Positions 12,837-23,900 of a stretch of 64,000 nucleotides of DNA are shown here, in pieces (the stretch's first letter is position 1; every line of letters starts with the position of its first letter). The stretch is from Harmothoe impar. Lineage: Eukaryota; Annelida; Polychaeta; Phyllodocida; Polynoidae. The notes under the pieces were generated by a model. The model had not been told where the DNA came from and did no database searches. It saw nothing but the letters and a program-made list of their open reading frames with translations. A program made the translations under genes and the position numbers. The stretch lies in NCBI GenBank assembly GCA_947462335.1, contig OX381707.1, positions 60,241,773-60,305,772 on the forward strand, in the 5' to 3' direction.

Positions 12837-12944
12837 CCCAGTAGGCACAGAACATTGAATCAACATTGATAAATGGTTGTCAATGTTGATTCAAAGTTGA
12901 TACAACGTTGATTCAACGTTGAACTGAATATTTTGCCCACTGGG
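12837..12944. mobile_element. Small MITE with CCCAGTRGGCA ends, gttgattcaacgttg core
   Basis: The ends cccagtaggca and tgcccactggg are inverted. The inside repeats the gttgattcaa/ttgaatcaac word on both strands. No ORF is present. Confidence 0.65.
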
Positions 12945-15446
12945 GTAGAAGATAATAAGATAAATACAAACTGTTAATTTTAGATACGTGTATTAACTTT
13001 AAATGTGAGGCTGTATTGCTATAGGGGTAACTGAATTCAGAGGTTGACAGAAGTACAATGTATGTATTACATCGCTCTTCACGCTGTTTGGGCCGCGGAC
13101 AGAATTCCATTCCTCTACATTAAATGATTAATACAGCCTAATAAATTAGTACATGCCCGAACCATGAAGAGTAATGAAAGTGTACCCTCTGGGCGGCTCG
13201 GTACTGTAATGGTTATCTGTACATCCTCACGGCTTCCCCAGTGTTCTCTATTCTTACAGTAAATTTCATTCCGTGCTACGACATTTGTATTGCATTTATT
13301 CGCTGTGGATAACTGTATACGAAGGAACTTCCCACATAAACGGTAGGTTAACATAAAGGGACAGTGAGTTCACAGCTAACACTGGGTGACTCTAGTTTAT
13401 CTCGACCCTTTGGTTGGTCTGCCTACTGTTTGATCTAGAGTTGTATTACGTCCTTGGAAGTTTGTCCTGCCCATAGTGATGTGTGCCGTAAGGATTAGGT
13501 GAAGAACTTGGGTACAAATGGCTCCAGCTAAAGGTTATGATACATATGGTGATATAGCATTGTACAAGAGGAAGGCAGAGGCGTGAGGGATGGGTTTGGA
13601 TAGGTGGCAGAGGTAGGAAAGAGGATTCAAATACATGAAAGATATCTAGATATGGTACAACTTAGAAGCAGTATAGGCCCAAGCGTTAGGCCTATAAGCC
13701 AAGGACAAGGTAGGCCTATTATGCCCAAGGCCCCAGTTGATGATAATTGCCATTATCCATGGCATCTATGTCTGTATCTGACTTATAGCCAATGATTGGT
13801 TTGTGATCGGTTTGTGATTGACTGGTGTATTGTACATCCAGGCTGTTTCTTTTGTTCTACTAGCCGACTGTGGTATAAGATGGATAAAAATTAGAGCAGC
13901 CCCTCATTTTGGTTGCATAACACTGGTTTCATCAGTCGTCAACAGTAGATGGCGCTAGTGTCGACCTGGGTAGTTTCCTCTGTCTACAGGGGCTGATCTG
14001 GTTACCCACACTTTCTTGGTCAGCCAAGGAGGTGGGGGGGGGGGGGGGGGGTGACAGAAGCTCCAGCCACCTTGTGGTGACAGAACCAGACACTGGAGGA
14101 GGGATACTTACCCCAGAGATAAGATTTTCAGGGCTGTGATAATGATTAACACCATCCCCTGTGGTGGAGTAAGGTGCATTTAATCACCTTGGTGCGCCCT
14201 ATGGGCTGTTTTTGTTTATGTTACCAGTCAACACCCACACCCATTAACCTCCTCCTGCACCCCTCCTCTTGTTATGGTTTTACACTCATATTTATCATGA
14301 TCTAAATCATTTTGAAATAAGATATTGGTCCAATATCAGAGACATATATACTTACACTATTTCCCTTCAGACATGAGAGATTTCTAGGCCAGGGGAGTAT
14401 TATTTCTATATGATTATTGACATATTGTGAGAGGTGTCTCTGCCCCCATGTTAAACCTATGGGGTCCAGGAGCAGGGTTAGGAGTTAGCCCCTGTAACCA
14501 GCTGCTCTACAGGGGCTCCTCCTATTGGAACATGGCTGATGAAACAAGCATTGATCGATTTACATGGTTGCAGTCACAGCAGAAGTTGGTGAATTTCTAT
14601 ATAGGCCTAGGGAAGCGCGACCAGTCTGATAGAGAGAGATACTTGTAGAAGAGACCCCATAGAGAAGCAACGCAGAACACGATAAGTATAAGAACTTAAT
14701 ATGTTCAATGCAAATGTTGTAACGTACACAAGCTACTGACATCTGATTGAACTCTTTTTTTTTAAATCGATAAAACCTGTTCACTCCCTAATCCAGGATA
14801 TGGCATTCTACACACGTCTTCTCTAGCCGTCAAGCACTCACTCACACAGCTTATAAAGCATTGCTGTACATACGGTTAGTCCAATATCCTTTCTCCCATT
14901 TTCCCCTTGATTTTATTCAATCAAGATGTCGTTGCAGATGTCTACACCCCAAGGCTGGGCTGGTGTCGACATCCGACCTTTTCGAACGCTAACCCTGGGT
15001 CACTATGGTAACAGGGGGTAAACAAACGGCCCCTTTCTCACTGCTATAGATCTCCGCATTGCAGGCAAGGGAAGTAGATTCTCGACTTACTGAGTAGGGA
15101 GGGGAATATTTGTCTTTTAGGGAGTGTTTGTTTGGTCGAGAATCGGGTTAGCCCTTCACACGACGTATACACCTATACACAAACGCTGGTGCGAGAAGCA
15201 AGTGTATATATATATATGGCCGTGAATAACATTTCTTTTAGTTGATTATTACTTCTGTTCAGGATTCTTCATATAGAAATGCTATTTTGGGCTTCGGGGC
15301 TTTCAAAGTATGACGTCATCAAAGAGGGGTACGGGGATATATGGGAACTGATGACATGACCATGTTGTTCCTATACCATTGCACGAAATGGAAAAATTAT
15401 GACAATAGGGCTGGAGGTCTTGAAAAATGCCTGAAAGGTGCATGAG
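12945..15446. other. Unannotated repeat-poor stretch
   Basis: I see no convincing exon or RNA gene. A G-run lies at 14034-14051. The segment around 14160-14340 (caccatcccctgtggtgg and following) resembles DNA at 56920-57120 and is probably a dispersed repeat. Confidence 0.45.
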
Positions 15447-15545
15447 GCCAAAAAAAAAAAAGGTGTGTTTCCAGTAACATGGTCCTGGAGACATGACCCG
15501 GCCGGTCGGATTTTTTTTTTTTAATTTTTTGATTTTTTTGGGCTT
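15447..15545. mobile_element. Left part of a MITE interrupted by the LTR element
   Basis: It begins ggccaaaaaaaaaaaaggtg, then carries the family's ccggccggtcgg word and a T-run, and stops where the 5' LTR begins. The mirrored right arm, with acccggtcgggtgactgg and a closing ggcc, lies at 37377-37473 beyond the 3' LTR. The retroelement therefore appears to have landed inside an existing MITE. Confidence 0.6.
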
Positions 15546-17460
15546 TGGGTTATAGTGGAAAACTAAAGAAGAGCAAAAAAGGTTTGGAGGATATATTTAT
15601 TGATTGATAAATAATGTATAATATAACATAAGGGAACGGGCGAAACTGTACATATATATGTATGAATATGTATGGGTATAGTAGATATACATTGAATAAG
15701 TGGGGGGGAAGCAGTACACTTTAAGATACAAGTACAGTGAGATTAATATAATAAGAGAAAAGAAAGTCGTCGCATACATTAAGTCACATGTAAATTAGGC
15801 AAGCCCAGTACGCGGGCCACGCAGTAAATAACGAATATAAGGAACATGTATAAATAATGTTATAAGGTCCTGTAATGGTAGACTTGGCCACAATAAGAGT
15901 CAAAGTTATATGGACTAAATATATTCAGCTCTGTGGCCAGGGTCTAGAGCCCGAGCAGGAAAGCAACAAATAAACTAGGATCCGGGCTGACACAGCTGGT
16001 GGGAAAGATAACAGCGGTATAAAATCCAGGTCAGGAGATAGGTTAAGATCGGGAAGACGAACGGCGAATGGGGAACGCGGCCTCAGCGATGGGAGCAAGT
16101 AGTACAGGCAAATGGGGCTATGCGTCGGGGTTAAAATCCATATGGCCAGGACGTCCGTGGCCGGGGTCTTCGAGAACAGCATGTGGGGTAGGTAGTGGAG
16201 GAGGCGGTTAACCAGGGCCTCAGGGGCAGCATGTGGGGTAGCTGGTGAAGGAGGCGATCACTAGGGCCTCGAGAACAGCATGGGGGGTAGGCGACGACAC
16301 AGGCTGAAGGCCGGCCCCGAACACAACATGGCCACGACCATCCCCTGCCTAATTTATTCAGGATGGTCTTGAGTAGGGCCGCCTAATGGCCAATCAATAG
16401 AGATGAGAGATGACGCTGACAAACAGTCAATAGGTGCTGGGTGTGGTCATGAAGGGAAGCTGAAATAAAGTAAAAGAAACAAGTATAAGCCTGGGGGGAA
16501 AGGAAAGCGCAGTCAGTTATCAGTGAGCGTTTGGGGAGTACGATCAAGGAGACCAGATGGCACTGTGTAACTCCTGAGGAGTATGTGTGTGGTTCTAAAG
16601 GTTTAACATCGGTTTAACATTGACTAACAACGGTCTTGTGATCTAGACGTTGGGAAATATGGATCATTGGAATCTGTGCATTTAGGTATAACGTTTCAAT
16701 TGGAGTTATGATGTAACGACATTGCCACCGGAATTATACATTGAGTGTTCTATTCACATGCCAACCTGAAGTCCTGTATTCTGGAGAGAACCATGGAGTT
16801 AGTGATACAGTATACCGGTTTTATAAGTATGGAGCTGGAAAGCCAATTGTTTAGACTGGCCGACCTGATGAATTGGAAACTGATAGTATGTGTATATCCC
16901 GGATCCATAGTGGTGACCGGAGAGTAACCATTAGATTGCACCTGTGTTCTCGTAAAACCGCTATCAGATCCGTCGGTATTGTAGAGGAGCGTATAAGGTC
17001 GTCCCCGAGACAGGTTGACGATTATGATGTGTACATATAATAACCTAATTGAAATCAGGTTGAAAGTATTTATTGGTTGATTGCGTGGAGACTTATACAT
17101 TCTGGATTCCCTAAAGGATTCCTGCTGGATATTTATATGTATACTTTGCCTTGACTAAGGCCGTCGCGTATAATTATCAATGCAAGCCCTGGAGCTAAAT
17201 GCTAGAAATGATGTACATATCTCTATATATATGAAGGGAAGGCTGTGATTATAATATAAACCTGTGAAAGTGCTCTATATATATACTATAACATCCACAA
17301 CATCAAATAAAGCTGGATCTCACTACCCTTGCGTTATCCTTGGGCGGAAGCCTACCTCTGACTAGTTTACCCCATAGAGTAAGAGCGTAGAAGGCGAATG
17401 TTGGACCCCATTTAAGTATACTAAAACGCTATGTTTGTATAGGACATTAACTATAGCCCA
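15546..17460 (+). repeat. 5' LTR
   Basis: 1,915 bp, with inverted ends TGGGTTATAG and CTATAGCCCA. A TATA-like run lies at 17276-17284 and an AATAAA signal at 17306-17311, so the R region probably begins close to that signal and U5 runs to 17460. It differs from the 3' LTR at 15796, 15850, 15921 and 16769 by eye. The LTR is long but holds no credible ORF. Confidence 0.93.
17276..17311 (+). promoter_or_regulatory. LTR core promoter (TATA) and polyadenylation signal
   Basis: An alternating TATATATA run at 17276-17284 sits about 20-30 bases upstream of AATAAA at 17306-17311. The compact promoter plus poly(A) signal is typical of the U3/R junction in LTR elements. The equivalent positions in the 3' LTR are 36981-36989 and 37011-37016. 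Confidence 0.55.
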
Positions 17461-17462
17461 GA

Positions 17463-17480
17463 TGGTGGTTTACTCTGGTT
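17463..17480 (+). other. Presumed primer-binding site region
   Basis: Two bases after the 5' LTR the sequence starts TGGTGGTTTACTCTGG, in the place and with the TGG start expected for a tRNA primer site. I could not match it to a known tRNA 3' end, so the primer is unassigned. Confidence 0.35.
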
Positions 17481-17498
17481 TGGCTGAGATGGACTTTC

Positions 17499-17843
17499 AT
17501 GTCTCTGACGCCATTCCCCGTACCGCCCAGAGGCTCGCAGCCATGGGGGGCGCCCGGAGGGGGTGAGCAGGGTATAAAGCACACAGGACACAGCAGTAAG
17601 GTACACATAGGGCTAACGGACCAAGTACATAGGAACACAAACAGAGAGGAGGATATACAATTTATAGACACAGAAGGAGAAGGGGAGGAATCAACAGAAG
17701 AAGAGATTGATGAAAGGAGCCTCCAACAGGGGACTGATCAACCCAGGAGGGGGCTGAGATCGTCAGGGGCGGTAGAGGAGATAAGCCTAGGATATAGGAA
17801 CAGAAGAGAGGTGGCAATTAAGACAGGAAAGAAAAAGGAATAA
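17499..17843 (+). CDS. Leader ORF of the retroelement (114 aa)
   Basis: This is the first substantial ATG-initiated frame after the 5' LTR. The product is hydrophilic: a proline/glycine-rich start, then an acidic middle (residues about 50-75) and a basic end. It closes with TAA at 17841-17843, but the same frame stays open for another 1.7 kb, so it may be the N-terminus of a longer leader protein made by stop-codon readthrough. No domain is recognised. Confidence 0.5.
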   Translation: MSLTPFPVPPRGSQPWGAPGGGEQGIKHTGHSSKVHIGLTDQVHRNTNREEDIQFIDTEGEGEESTEEEIDERSLQQGTDQPRRGLRSSGAVEEISLGYRNRREVAIKTGKKKE

Positions 17844-19583
17844 CCACACACATCCCGGCCAGGTGAAAGGGAAGAGCTACCCGAGGTAAGGCCTATACCA
17901 ACGGGAGCAACACCCTACCCAGGACTGTCGGCGGTACTGTGCCGGCCAATACATAAGGAAACTGACAGGACATCACCTGGACCACCTATAGTAAGAAACA
18001 GTGAACAAGAACAGGTGGAAAACGGGCAGCGGCGAGGGGCCCACGGGGCCACGGTTGGAGCAGCTGACAATGACTTAGAGGTGGGGGGAGAAACAGAAAA
18101 CCAAGAGAACAGAGAACCACAGAACAGAACAGTAGAAAAAAGGGAGGGCGAGGGAAAAGGGGAGAACAAAGAATCAGAAAAGGAAGAGGAAAAGGAAAAA
18201 GAAGAAGAAGCATCGGAAGCTGGAGAACTAGAACAGGAAGAACCAGAAGAGGAAGGAGAAGAAGGAGGAGAAAGTAGAACAGAAGAGGAACGGGTGGAAG
18301 GAGAAGAGGAGAGCACAAAAGGAGAAGGGGAAGAGTTGGAGAGGGAAGAAGAAACAGGAAAAGACCAAGACGAACAGACTCCGATAGTAAAAGTTACAGA
18401 GAGTATATACAGCGAAGGAGAAGGAGAAGAAGTAGATGGGGAGACAAAGGGAGAACTGATCACAGCCACCGATAGTGGCACACCTCTAAGTCATAACCTC
18501 GGAGAAGGAGGGCATTTAGAGACAGTAGTTAGGAAATTATTCATAGAAAGAAAACGACTAGGGAGAAAGAGGGAAGGGACAGAAAACGAGAAAGACAGAA
18601 CTCCAGCAACTAGTAAGACATATAGCACAAATAAAGGGGAAGATGGTACAACAATAATAGGAGGGAAACAAATCAGTCTAACACCAATACAAAGAGAGAT
18701 AACGAGCCCTTTCTTTAAGGAATACAATATAATACAGGAGCAGAAAGACAGTGAGACAGAGGAATCATTGACACAGAAAAGAACAGAGGAATATGTATTA
18801 CAGCATGCACAGGATGGAGAAGCAATAATAACACAGGTAGGGATACAACAAAGACTACAAAGCCCAAGAATAGCTATAATACAGCTACAGGAAAAAGGGA
18901 GCATAGAAGAAACAGCAAAGAAAGGAACACCAACACACAGAGAAGGACAGAATATAGGTCTGAGCCAGGAAGAACAAGCGAAGGGGATCCAGGAAAAAGG
19001 AGACGAAAGGAATAGGGTAGAAAGGAAAAGAGACATAGTACAATTAAAAAACCATATAAACGAGGAGCAGAGGATAACAGGAAGCAACAGGAGACAACAG
19101 GAAGAATACAGAGAAGAAGCAAAAAGGAAGTGGGAGAGAGCTGCAACAAGAGAGAAAGGAACAGAGGAAGAAGAAACAACAACTGAGGAAGGACAGAAGG
19201 TAGTAGAAAGAGGAGAAAAGGAAAAAGGGATAAATGAAAAGAACAGGAGCCAAGGCCTGAAAAGAAAGGAACCGATTAGAAGCAGAAGTAGTAGTGAGGG
19301 AGGACTCGTGAGTAGTGGAGAGGAAGAAGAAGGAGACCACAGAAAGGGAGGCAGAAGAAGTAGAAGCAGCGATAGCCAATTGAGACTAAATAAACAGGGG
19401 CTTTATGAAGACGTACTGCCAGGAATAGGGATAGGGTATTGTAAGAAAACAACAACAACCGAGGAGGAGGACAAAGAAAGAGCAGCAGAAGAGAGAAATA
19501 GGAAGCTAGAAGAGACAAGGAAGAGAATAGAGAAAGCAAGAGCGGATAGGACAGGGAAAGAGAAGAGAGACAGGAAATATTAA
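17844..19583 (+). CDS. Met-less charged leader frame, probable N-terminal extension of Gag
   Basis: The frame is open for 579 codons between the TAA at 17841 and the TAA at 19581, in the frame of the leader ORF, and contains no methionine codon at all. The product is dominated by Glu, Lys, Arg and Gln, with long coiled-coil-like stretches (for example 18120-18360 and 19060-19580) and one RSRSSSEGG-type patch. It cannot start with AUG, so it would need readthrough from 17499, splicing or non-AUG initiation. The downstream gag frame is the -1 frame and continues the same charged helical character, which suggests one long Gag precursor. I found no classical slippery heptamer in the 19550-19583 overlap, so the joining mechanism is unresolved. 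Purine-rich base composition alone could lengthen this frame. Confidence 0.5.
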   Translation, partial: PHTSRPGEREELPEVRPIPTGATPYPGLSAVLCRPIHKETDRTSPGPPIVRNSEQEQVENGQRRGAHGATVGAADNDLEVGGETENQENREPQNRTVEKREGEGKGENKESEKEEEKEKEEEASEAGELEQEEPEEEGEEGGESRTEEERVEGEEESTKGEGEELEREEETGKDQDEQTPIVKVTESIYSEGEGEEVDGETKGELITATDSGTPLSHNLGEGGHLETVVRKLFIERKRLGRKREGTENEKDRTPATSKTYSTNKGEDGTTIIGGKQISLTPIQREITSPFFKEYNIIQEQKDSETEESLTQKRTEEYVLQHAQDGEAIITQVGIQQRLQSPRIAIIQLQEKGSIEETAKKGTPTHREGQNIGLSQEEQAKGIQEKGDERNRVERKRDIVQLKNHINEEQRITGSNRRQQEEYREEAKRKWERAATREKGTEEEETTTEEGQKVVERGEKEKGINEKNRSQGLKRKEPIRSRSSSEGGLVSSGEEEEGDHRKGGRRSRSSDSQLRLNKQGLYEDVLPGIGIGYCKKTTTTEEEDKERAAEERNRKLEETRKRIEKARADRTGKEKRDRKY

Positions 19584-20908
19584 AAAGAAGATTATTGAAA
19601 GAAGGGGAGGAAAGAGCAAACAATAATAGGATAAGAGAAAGAGAAGAGGCAGAGAAAAGGAGATTAGAAAGAGAGAGGATAGCAAAGGAAGACGAGGAGA
19701 GAAATAACAGGAAGACAGTATACTACCCAGAAGAGGAGGAGGAACAAGAAGAGGAGGAGGCTGTAGAAGTGGGAGGAATAGACGACATCATGCCTAACCC
19801 AAGCCTAAAGCTGCCTACCTTTACGGGAAAGCAAGGTGAAGACTATGAAGAATTTCTGGATGAGATAAAAATGATTTCGGGGGTGTGCGGATGGACACCA
19901 GACATAGAATTAAAATACGTCAAACTATGCATAAAAGGAGCAGCAGCCACTTGGATGAAAGCCATACAGGAACGAGAAAAAGATTCATTGGATAAAGTCA
20001 GGAAGATACTGAAAGACACATTCGATGACAATAGATCCCCATGGCAAAAACATCAGGACCTGACTCATTTAAAACAAGAAAAGGGTCAGTCAGTAAGGGA
20101 TTTTGCCCTGCAGGTGAAGGAATATGACGGACCGGGCAAGGACGATTCATCTATGATATCAGTATTTGTATCAGGGGTAAAAGACAGTATCGCGGAAGAA
20201 TTAGAAAAGACAACCCAGTTAACATTCAATGCAGCGGTGCAGAAGGCAGAACTACTGGAATCCATAGAAAGAAGGAGACAGGGAAGAAAGGTAAAGCTAG
20301 GGATGGCCGAGGCATATGAGACAACAGATAACAGTCTAAGGGGATATGAAAGAAATGAGAGAGAGATGAACAGAATGATGGAGATGTGTGCCATGGAATA
20401 CAGGAACCAATGGTCGGAAAAGAATGAGGTACCGACAACATGGCAGGAAAACAAAGGGGGAGACAGAAGAGGTGATTATAACAACGGCAACAGACAGGAA
20501 CCCCAAAGGACACAGACAACGAACAACAATACGGCAGGAAATGGATGGAATAACAGGGATGGAAGGAACAACGGGGGAACCGCAGGAGGAGGAAATGGGT
20601 ACAGAGGGAATGCCAATCAATACATGAACAACAGGATACAAGGACAAACAGAGGAGATGGACAGCAGAGAAAAGGGTTCAATGAGAGCAAGAGAGTACGT
20701 AAGGATGATAGGGGAGCAACCACCTGGCGCGGCAGGAGGATTCAGGGGAAAGTACTGTCTCATCCACGACACTAGCACACACACCACGGACCAATGTTAC
20801 TACTTGAGCCAATATAGGGAGAGTATGAGAATGAGAATGCCCCAGAGCAGGAGGGAAGGACCAAATCAGGGAAACGGAGTGGCTGGTCCGTTCCAACCCC
20901 GGAATTAA
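19550..20908 (+). CDS. gag: Gag (capsid/nucleocapsid region)
   Basis: The frame opens at 19550 and its first ATG is at 19790 (MPNPSLKL). After a charged arm, residues encoded from about 19800 to 20270 match the retrotransposon Gag capsid family: LPTFTGKQGEDYEEFLDEI, a tryptophan in AATWMKAI, and a KQEKGQSVRDFALQV helix. The C-terminal part is Asn/Gly/Arg-rich, then a zinc-knuckle-like C-X2-H-X4-H-X4-C (YCLIHD...THTTDQC, about 20752-20800). Gag would assemble particles and bind RNA. The start is uncertain: 19790 by ATG, or continuous with the upstream Met-less frame. It ends at TAA 20906-20908, overlapping the pol frame from 20776. Confidence 0.85.
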   Translation, partial: DREREERQEILKRRLLKEGEERANNNRIREREEAEKRRLERERIAKEDEERNNRKTVYYPEEEEEQEEEEAVEVGGIDDIMPNPSLKLPTFTGKQGEDYEEFLDEIKMISGVCGWTPDIELKYVKLCIKGAAATWMKAIQEREKDSLDKVRKILKDTFDDNRSPWQKHQDLTHLKQEKGQSVRDFALQVKEYDGPGKDDSSMISVFVSGVKDSIAEELEKTTQLTFNAAVQKAELLESIERRRQGRKVKLGMAEAYETTDNSLRGYERNEREMNRMMEMCAMEYRNQWSEKNEVPTTWQENKGGDRRGDYNNGNRQEPQRTQTTNNNTAGNGWNNRDGRNNGGTAGGGNGYRGNANQYMNNRIQGQTEEMDSREKGSMRAREYVRMIGEQPPGAAGGFRGKYCLIHDTSTHTTDQCYYLSQYRESMRMRMPQSRREGPNQGNGVAGPFQPRN

Positions 20909-23900
20909 ACCTGTTAAGCAGGGACGGATCAGCGAGACCCATGGAAGAGAAGGGACAGTCACCTATGTTTATAGAGATGAACATAGGATGGAGAACATAC
21001 TATGGTTTAGTAGATACAGGAGCATCAGACTGCTTTATATCAAAGGAGACATTGGAGGAGATAAATGAAGACCAGATCTGGGAAAGAAAGGAAGTCAAAG
21101 AGATATCAGTAAAATTGGGGGACGAGACAGACAGAAAACTAAAGGAGATAGTGAGACTGAAATGTAACCTGCAGGGCTCAGGGGTATGCTACCAATTTTA
21201 CGTGGTAGACAAACTGATGTACCCCATTATAATAGGAAGAAACCTACTGAATGACACACAGGCAGAAATTAAGATGACAGAAGGGAAAGTGACGTTGTTC
21301 ACAGGGGACCCTGTTTCGAGCATAGGCAGCATGGTGATAAAACCATGGGAAGAGAAAATAATACAGGTAGCACCTTGGAGGAGAGACAGTGGGCGATATG
21401 GAGAAGTGGTCAGATTGGAACCATCAAACCTCACCGTAGCAGGAGTGGAACATGCTTTAAACTACACGGATAGAGGATGGTTTACGAAAGTGTGCAATGC
21501 CACACCGGATCCAATATTCATTGGTAGGTGGGACGTGCTAGCATATGCAAAAGAGGGGAGAGCAGACCATCTGAGGTTAGAGAATACATTAGGACACCTG
21601 GAAATAGATAAGTCAATAAAGGAGTGTATGGCTATATATAAAGACAACGGGGAGGAGAGAACCCAACAAACAGAACAGGTAGGCACAAGATGGGGAGAGA
21701 GACACCAAAAGGAGGGCAGAAACACAGAAAAGGAAGAAAAGATAATGAAGCTAGAAATGCCCGATACATGTATGAATCAAGAAGAACAGATACAGTTTAA
21801 AAAGATGCTAGTCAGAAACAAAGACACATTGGCGTTCAGTATGGAGGAGATAGGACACTGCACATGGCAACCAATGAAGATAAGAGTGGACGAGTCAAAG
21901 GGACCATGTCAAGCCAGACAATTCAGATATTCCCCACAGAAAATGGATATAATAGACACGCAGATCAGACAGCTGTTGAAACTGGGTATAATAGAACCCA
22001 GTAACAGCGCGTGGTGCAGCCCTCTGGTAGTAGTACAGAAAAAGGACGGTAAGCCCAGGCTATGCACAGACTATAGGGTGCTGAACATGATGACAGAAGA
22101 CGACACCTATCCAACACCAACAGCTAGAAGCTTGTTCCTATACATGGCTTATAGAAAACCAGTTATTTTCACATGTATCGATTTACTAAGCGGATACCAT
22201 CAATGTGACTTACACCCAGATAGCAGGAAGTATTCAGCGTTTGCATCACCGCTGGGGGTGTACCAGTGGAAGAGAGTACCATTTGGCATGAGACAAAGCT
22301 CATGGCAGTTCACAAAAATAATGTCACTGGCACTGGCAGGACTAATGCCACGAACATGCTTGGCCTACTTAGACGACATCATAATATTCGACCCTAACGT
22401 ACAATCACACATAGAAAATGTGGAGAAAGTGCTGAAGGCACTACAGGGAGCAGGACTCACGGTAAAACCATCCAAATGTGAATGGGGAAAGAAAGAAATA
22501 AATTTTCTCGGGCACACAGTAAACGCAGAAGGACTGGGAACACAGCCTAGGATAATAAAGAAAGTACAAGAATTCGGTAGACCAAACAACAAGGAAACTC
22601 TACAGTCGTTTCAGGGGCTGTGTAATTATTACAACAAATTTGTAGGAAATTACGCCACATTGGCAGTGCCACTGAACAAACTGTTGAGGAAAGGCGTACC
22701 GTTTGTATGGTCGGAAGAATGTGAAAGAGCATTTAAAACAATACAAGACAAACTGACCAGCCCACCATTGCTGGTACACCCAGAGATAGGAGGGCATTTC
22801 TATATACTGACGGACGCATCAAATATGGCCTGCGGCAGTGCGGTATGCCACCTGAAGGACGGTGTAATGAGACCAGTCATCTACTATGGATACACATTCA
22901 CCAAAAGTGAAACAAACTATACCATAACGGAGAAAGAAGGATTGGCTGTGATAAAGACATTAAAACACTTTGAAAACATGCTAGGAGGGTCTAGAATCAC
23001 TATAATAACAGACCATCAACCCCTTATACCACTACTACAACAAGCAGCAAAGGCGCCTTCAAAGAGGTTGATAAGATGGAGCTTGGCACTGACAGACTTC
23101 AACTATGAGATAAAGTACGAACCGGGAAAGACACACTACCTACCAGATTTTATATCTAGGGTGCCATTAAGCGATCAGGAAATAGGAGTGGAGGAAGAAG
23201 GAGAGGAATTTGAACCAGAGGTAGGATGTGAGTTGTTGGCAATAGAAGTGGGGACTGGGAGTTCAAGCGGAACGAATACAACCTCCAGCAGCGAAGAGGA
23301 AGTAACACCACAACAACAACCAAAGCCACAAAGAGAAACCAACAGGTATGACCGGCCACTGAAGGATATCATAGAAGGAAGACCCAGAAAGCAGGCCAGA
23401 GTGAAAAAGGATGAACCGGAAGATATTCCAGTAGGGAGGGAAGAGATTACACAAAAGGAGATCAGAATCGAACAAGAGAAAGACCCTGAATGTAGACCCA
23501 TAATGGACTATCTGATGAAAGGGGTACTACCAGAATCAGAAAAGGAAGCGGCGGCCGTGTTAGCAAAGGAAGGCTTCATGGGTATAAAACAGGGAATATT
23601 ATATAAGTTCAGTGATCCTAGAAAGAAGAAGACACAGAGAAGCATGGAAGTGAAGGCACGCACAATGGTACCTAAAAGTATGATACCTAGGGTGTTATAC
23701 CTGATGCGCGACGACATATTGTGTGGGGGCCACATAGGAACAACAGCACTAAACAACAAGCTAGTGGAATCGTTCTACTGGAAAAACATGTACATGGACA
23801 TAGTAGAATATGTAAGGAGGTGTGAAAGATGCGCCCTTAGGAAGAGAGCACCGCATTTTAGGGCAAAGGCCAGGTCTTGGGACATGCCAGACTACCCATG

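Noticed and set aside
13115..13354. Minus-strand open frame as an additional host exon
   Set aside because: A weak acceptor is possible but there is no matching donor and no recognisable domain.
19550..19583. A second -1 frameshift site joining the leader frame to gag
   Set aside because: No X XXY YYZ heptamer is in the right phase. GGGAAAG at 19554 is out of phase with the leader frame.
17915..19623. Long minus-strand Ser/Leu/Pro-rich frames opposite the leader and gag region
   Set aside because: They are complements of purine-rich Glu/Lys/Arg codons, without ordered domains.
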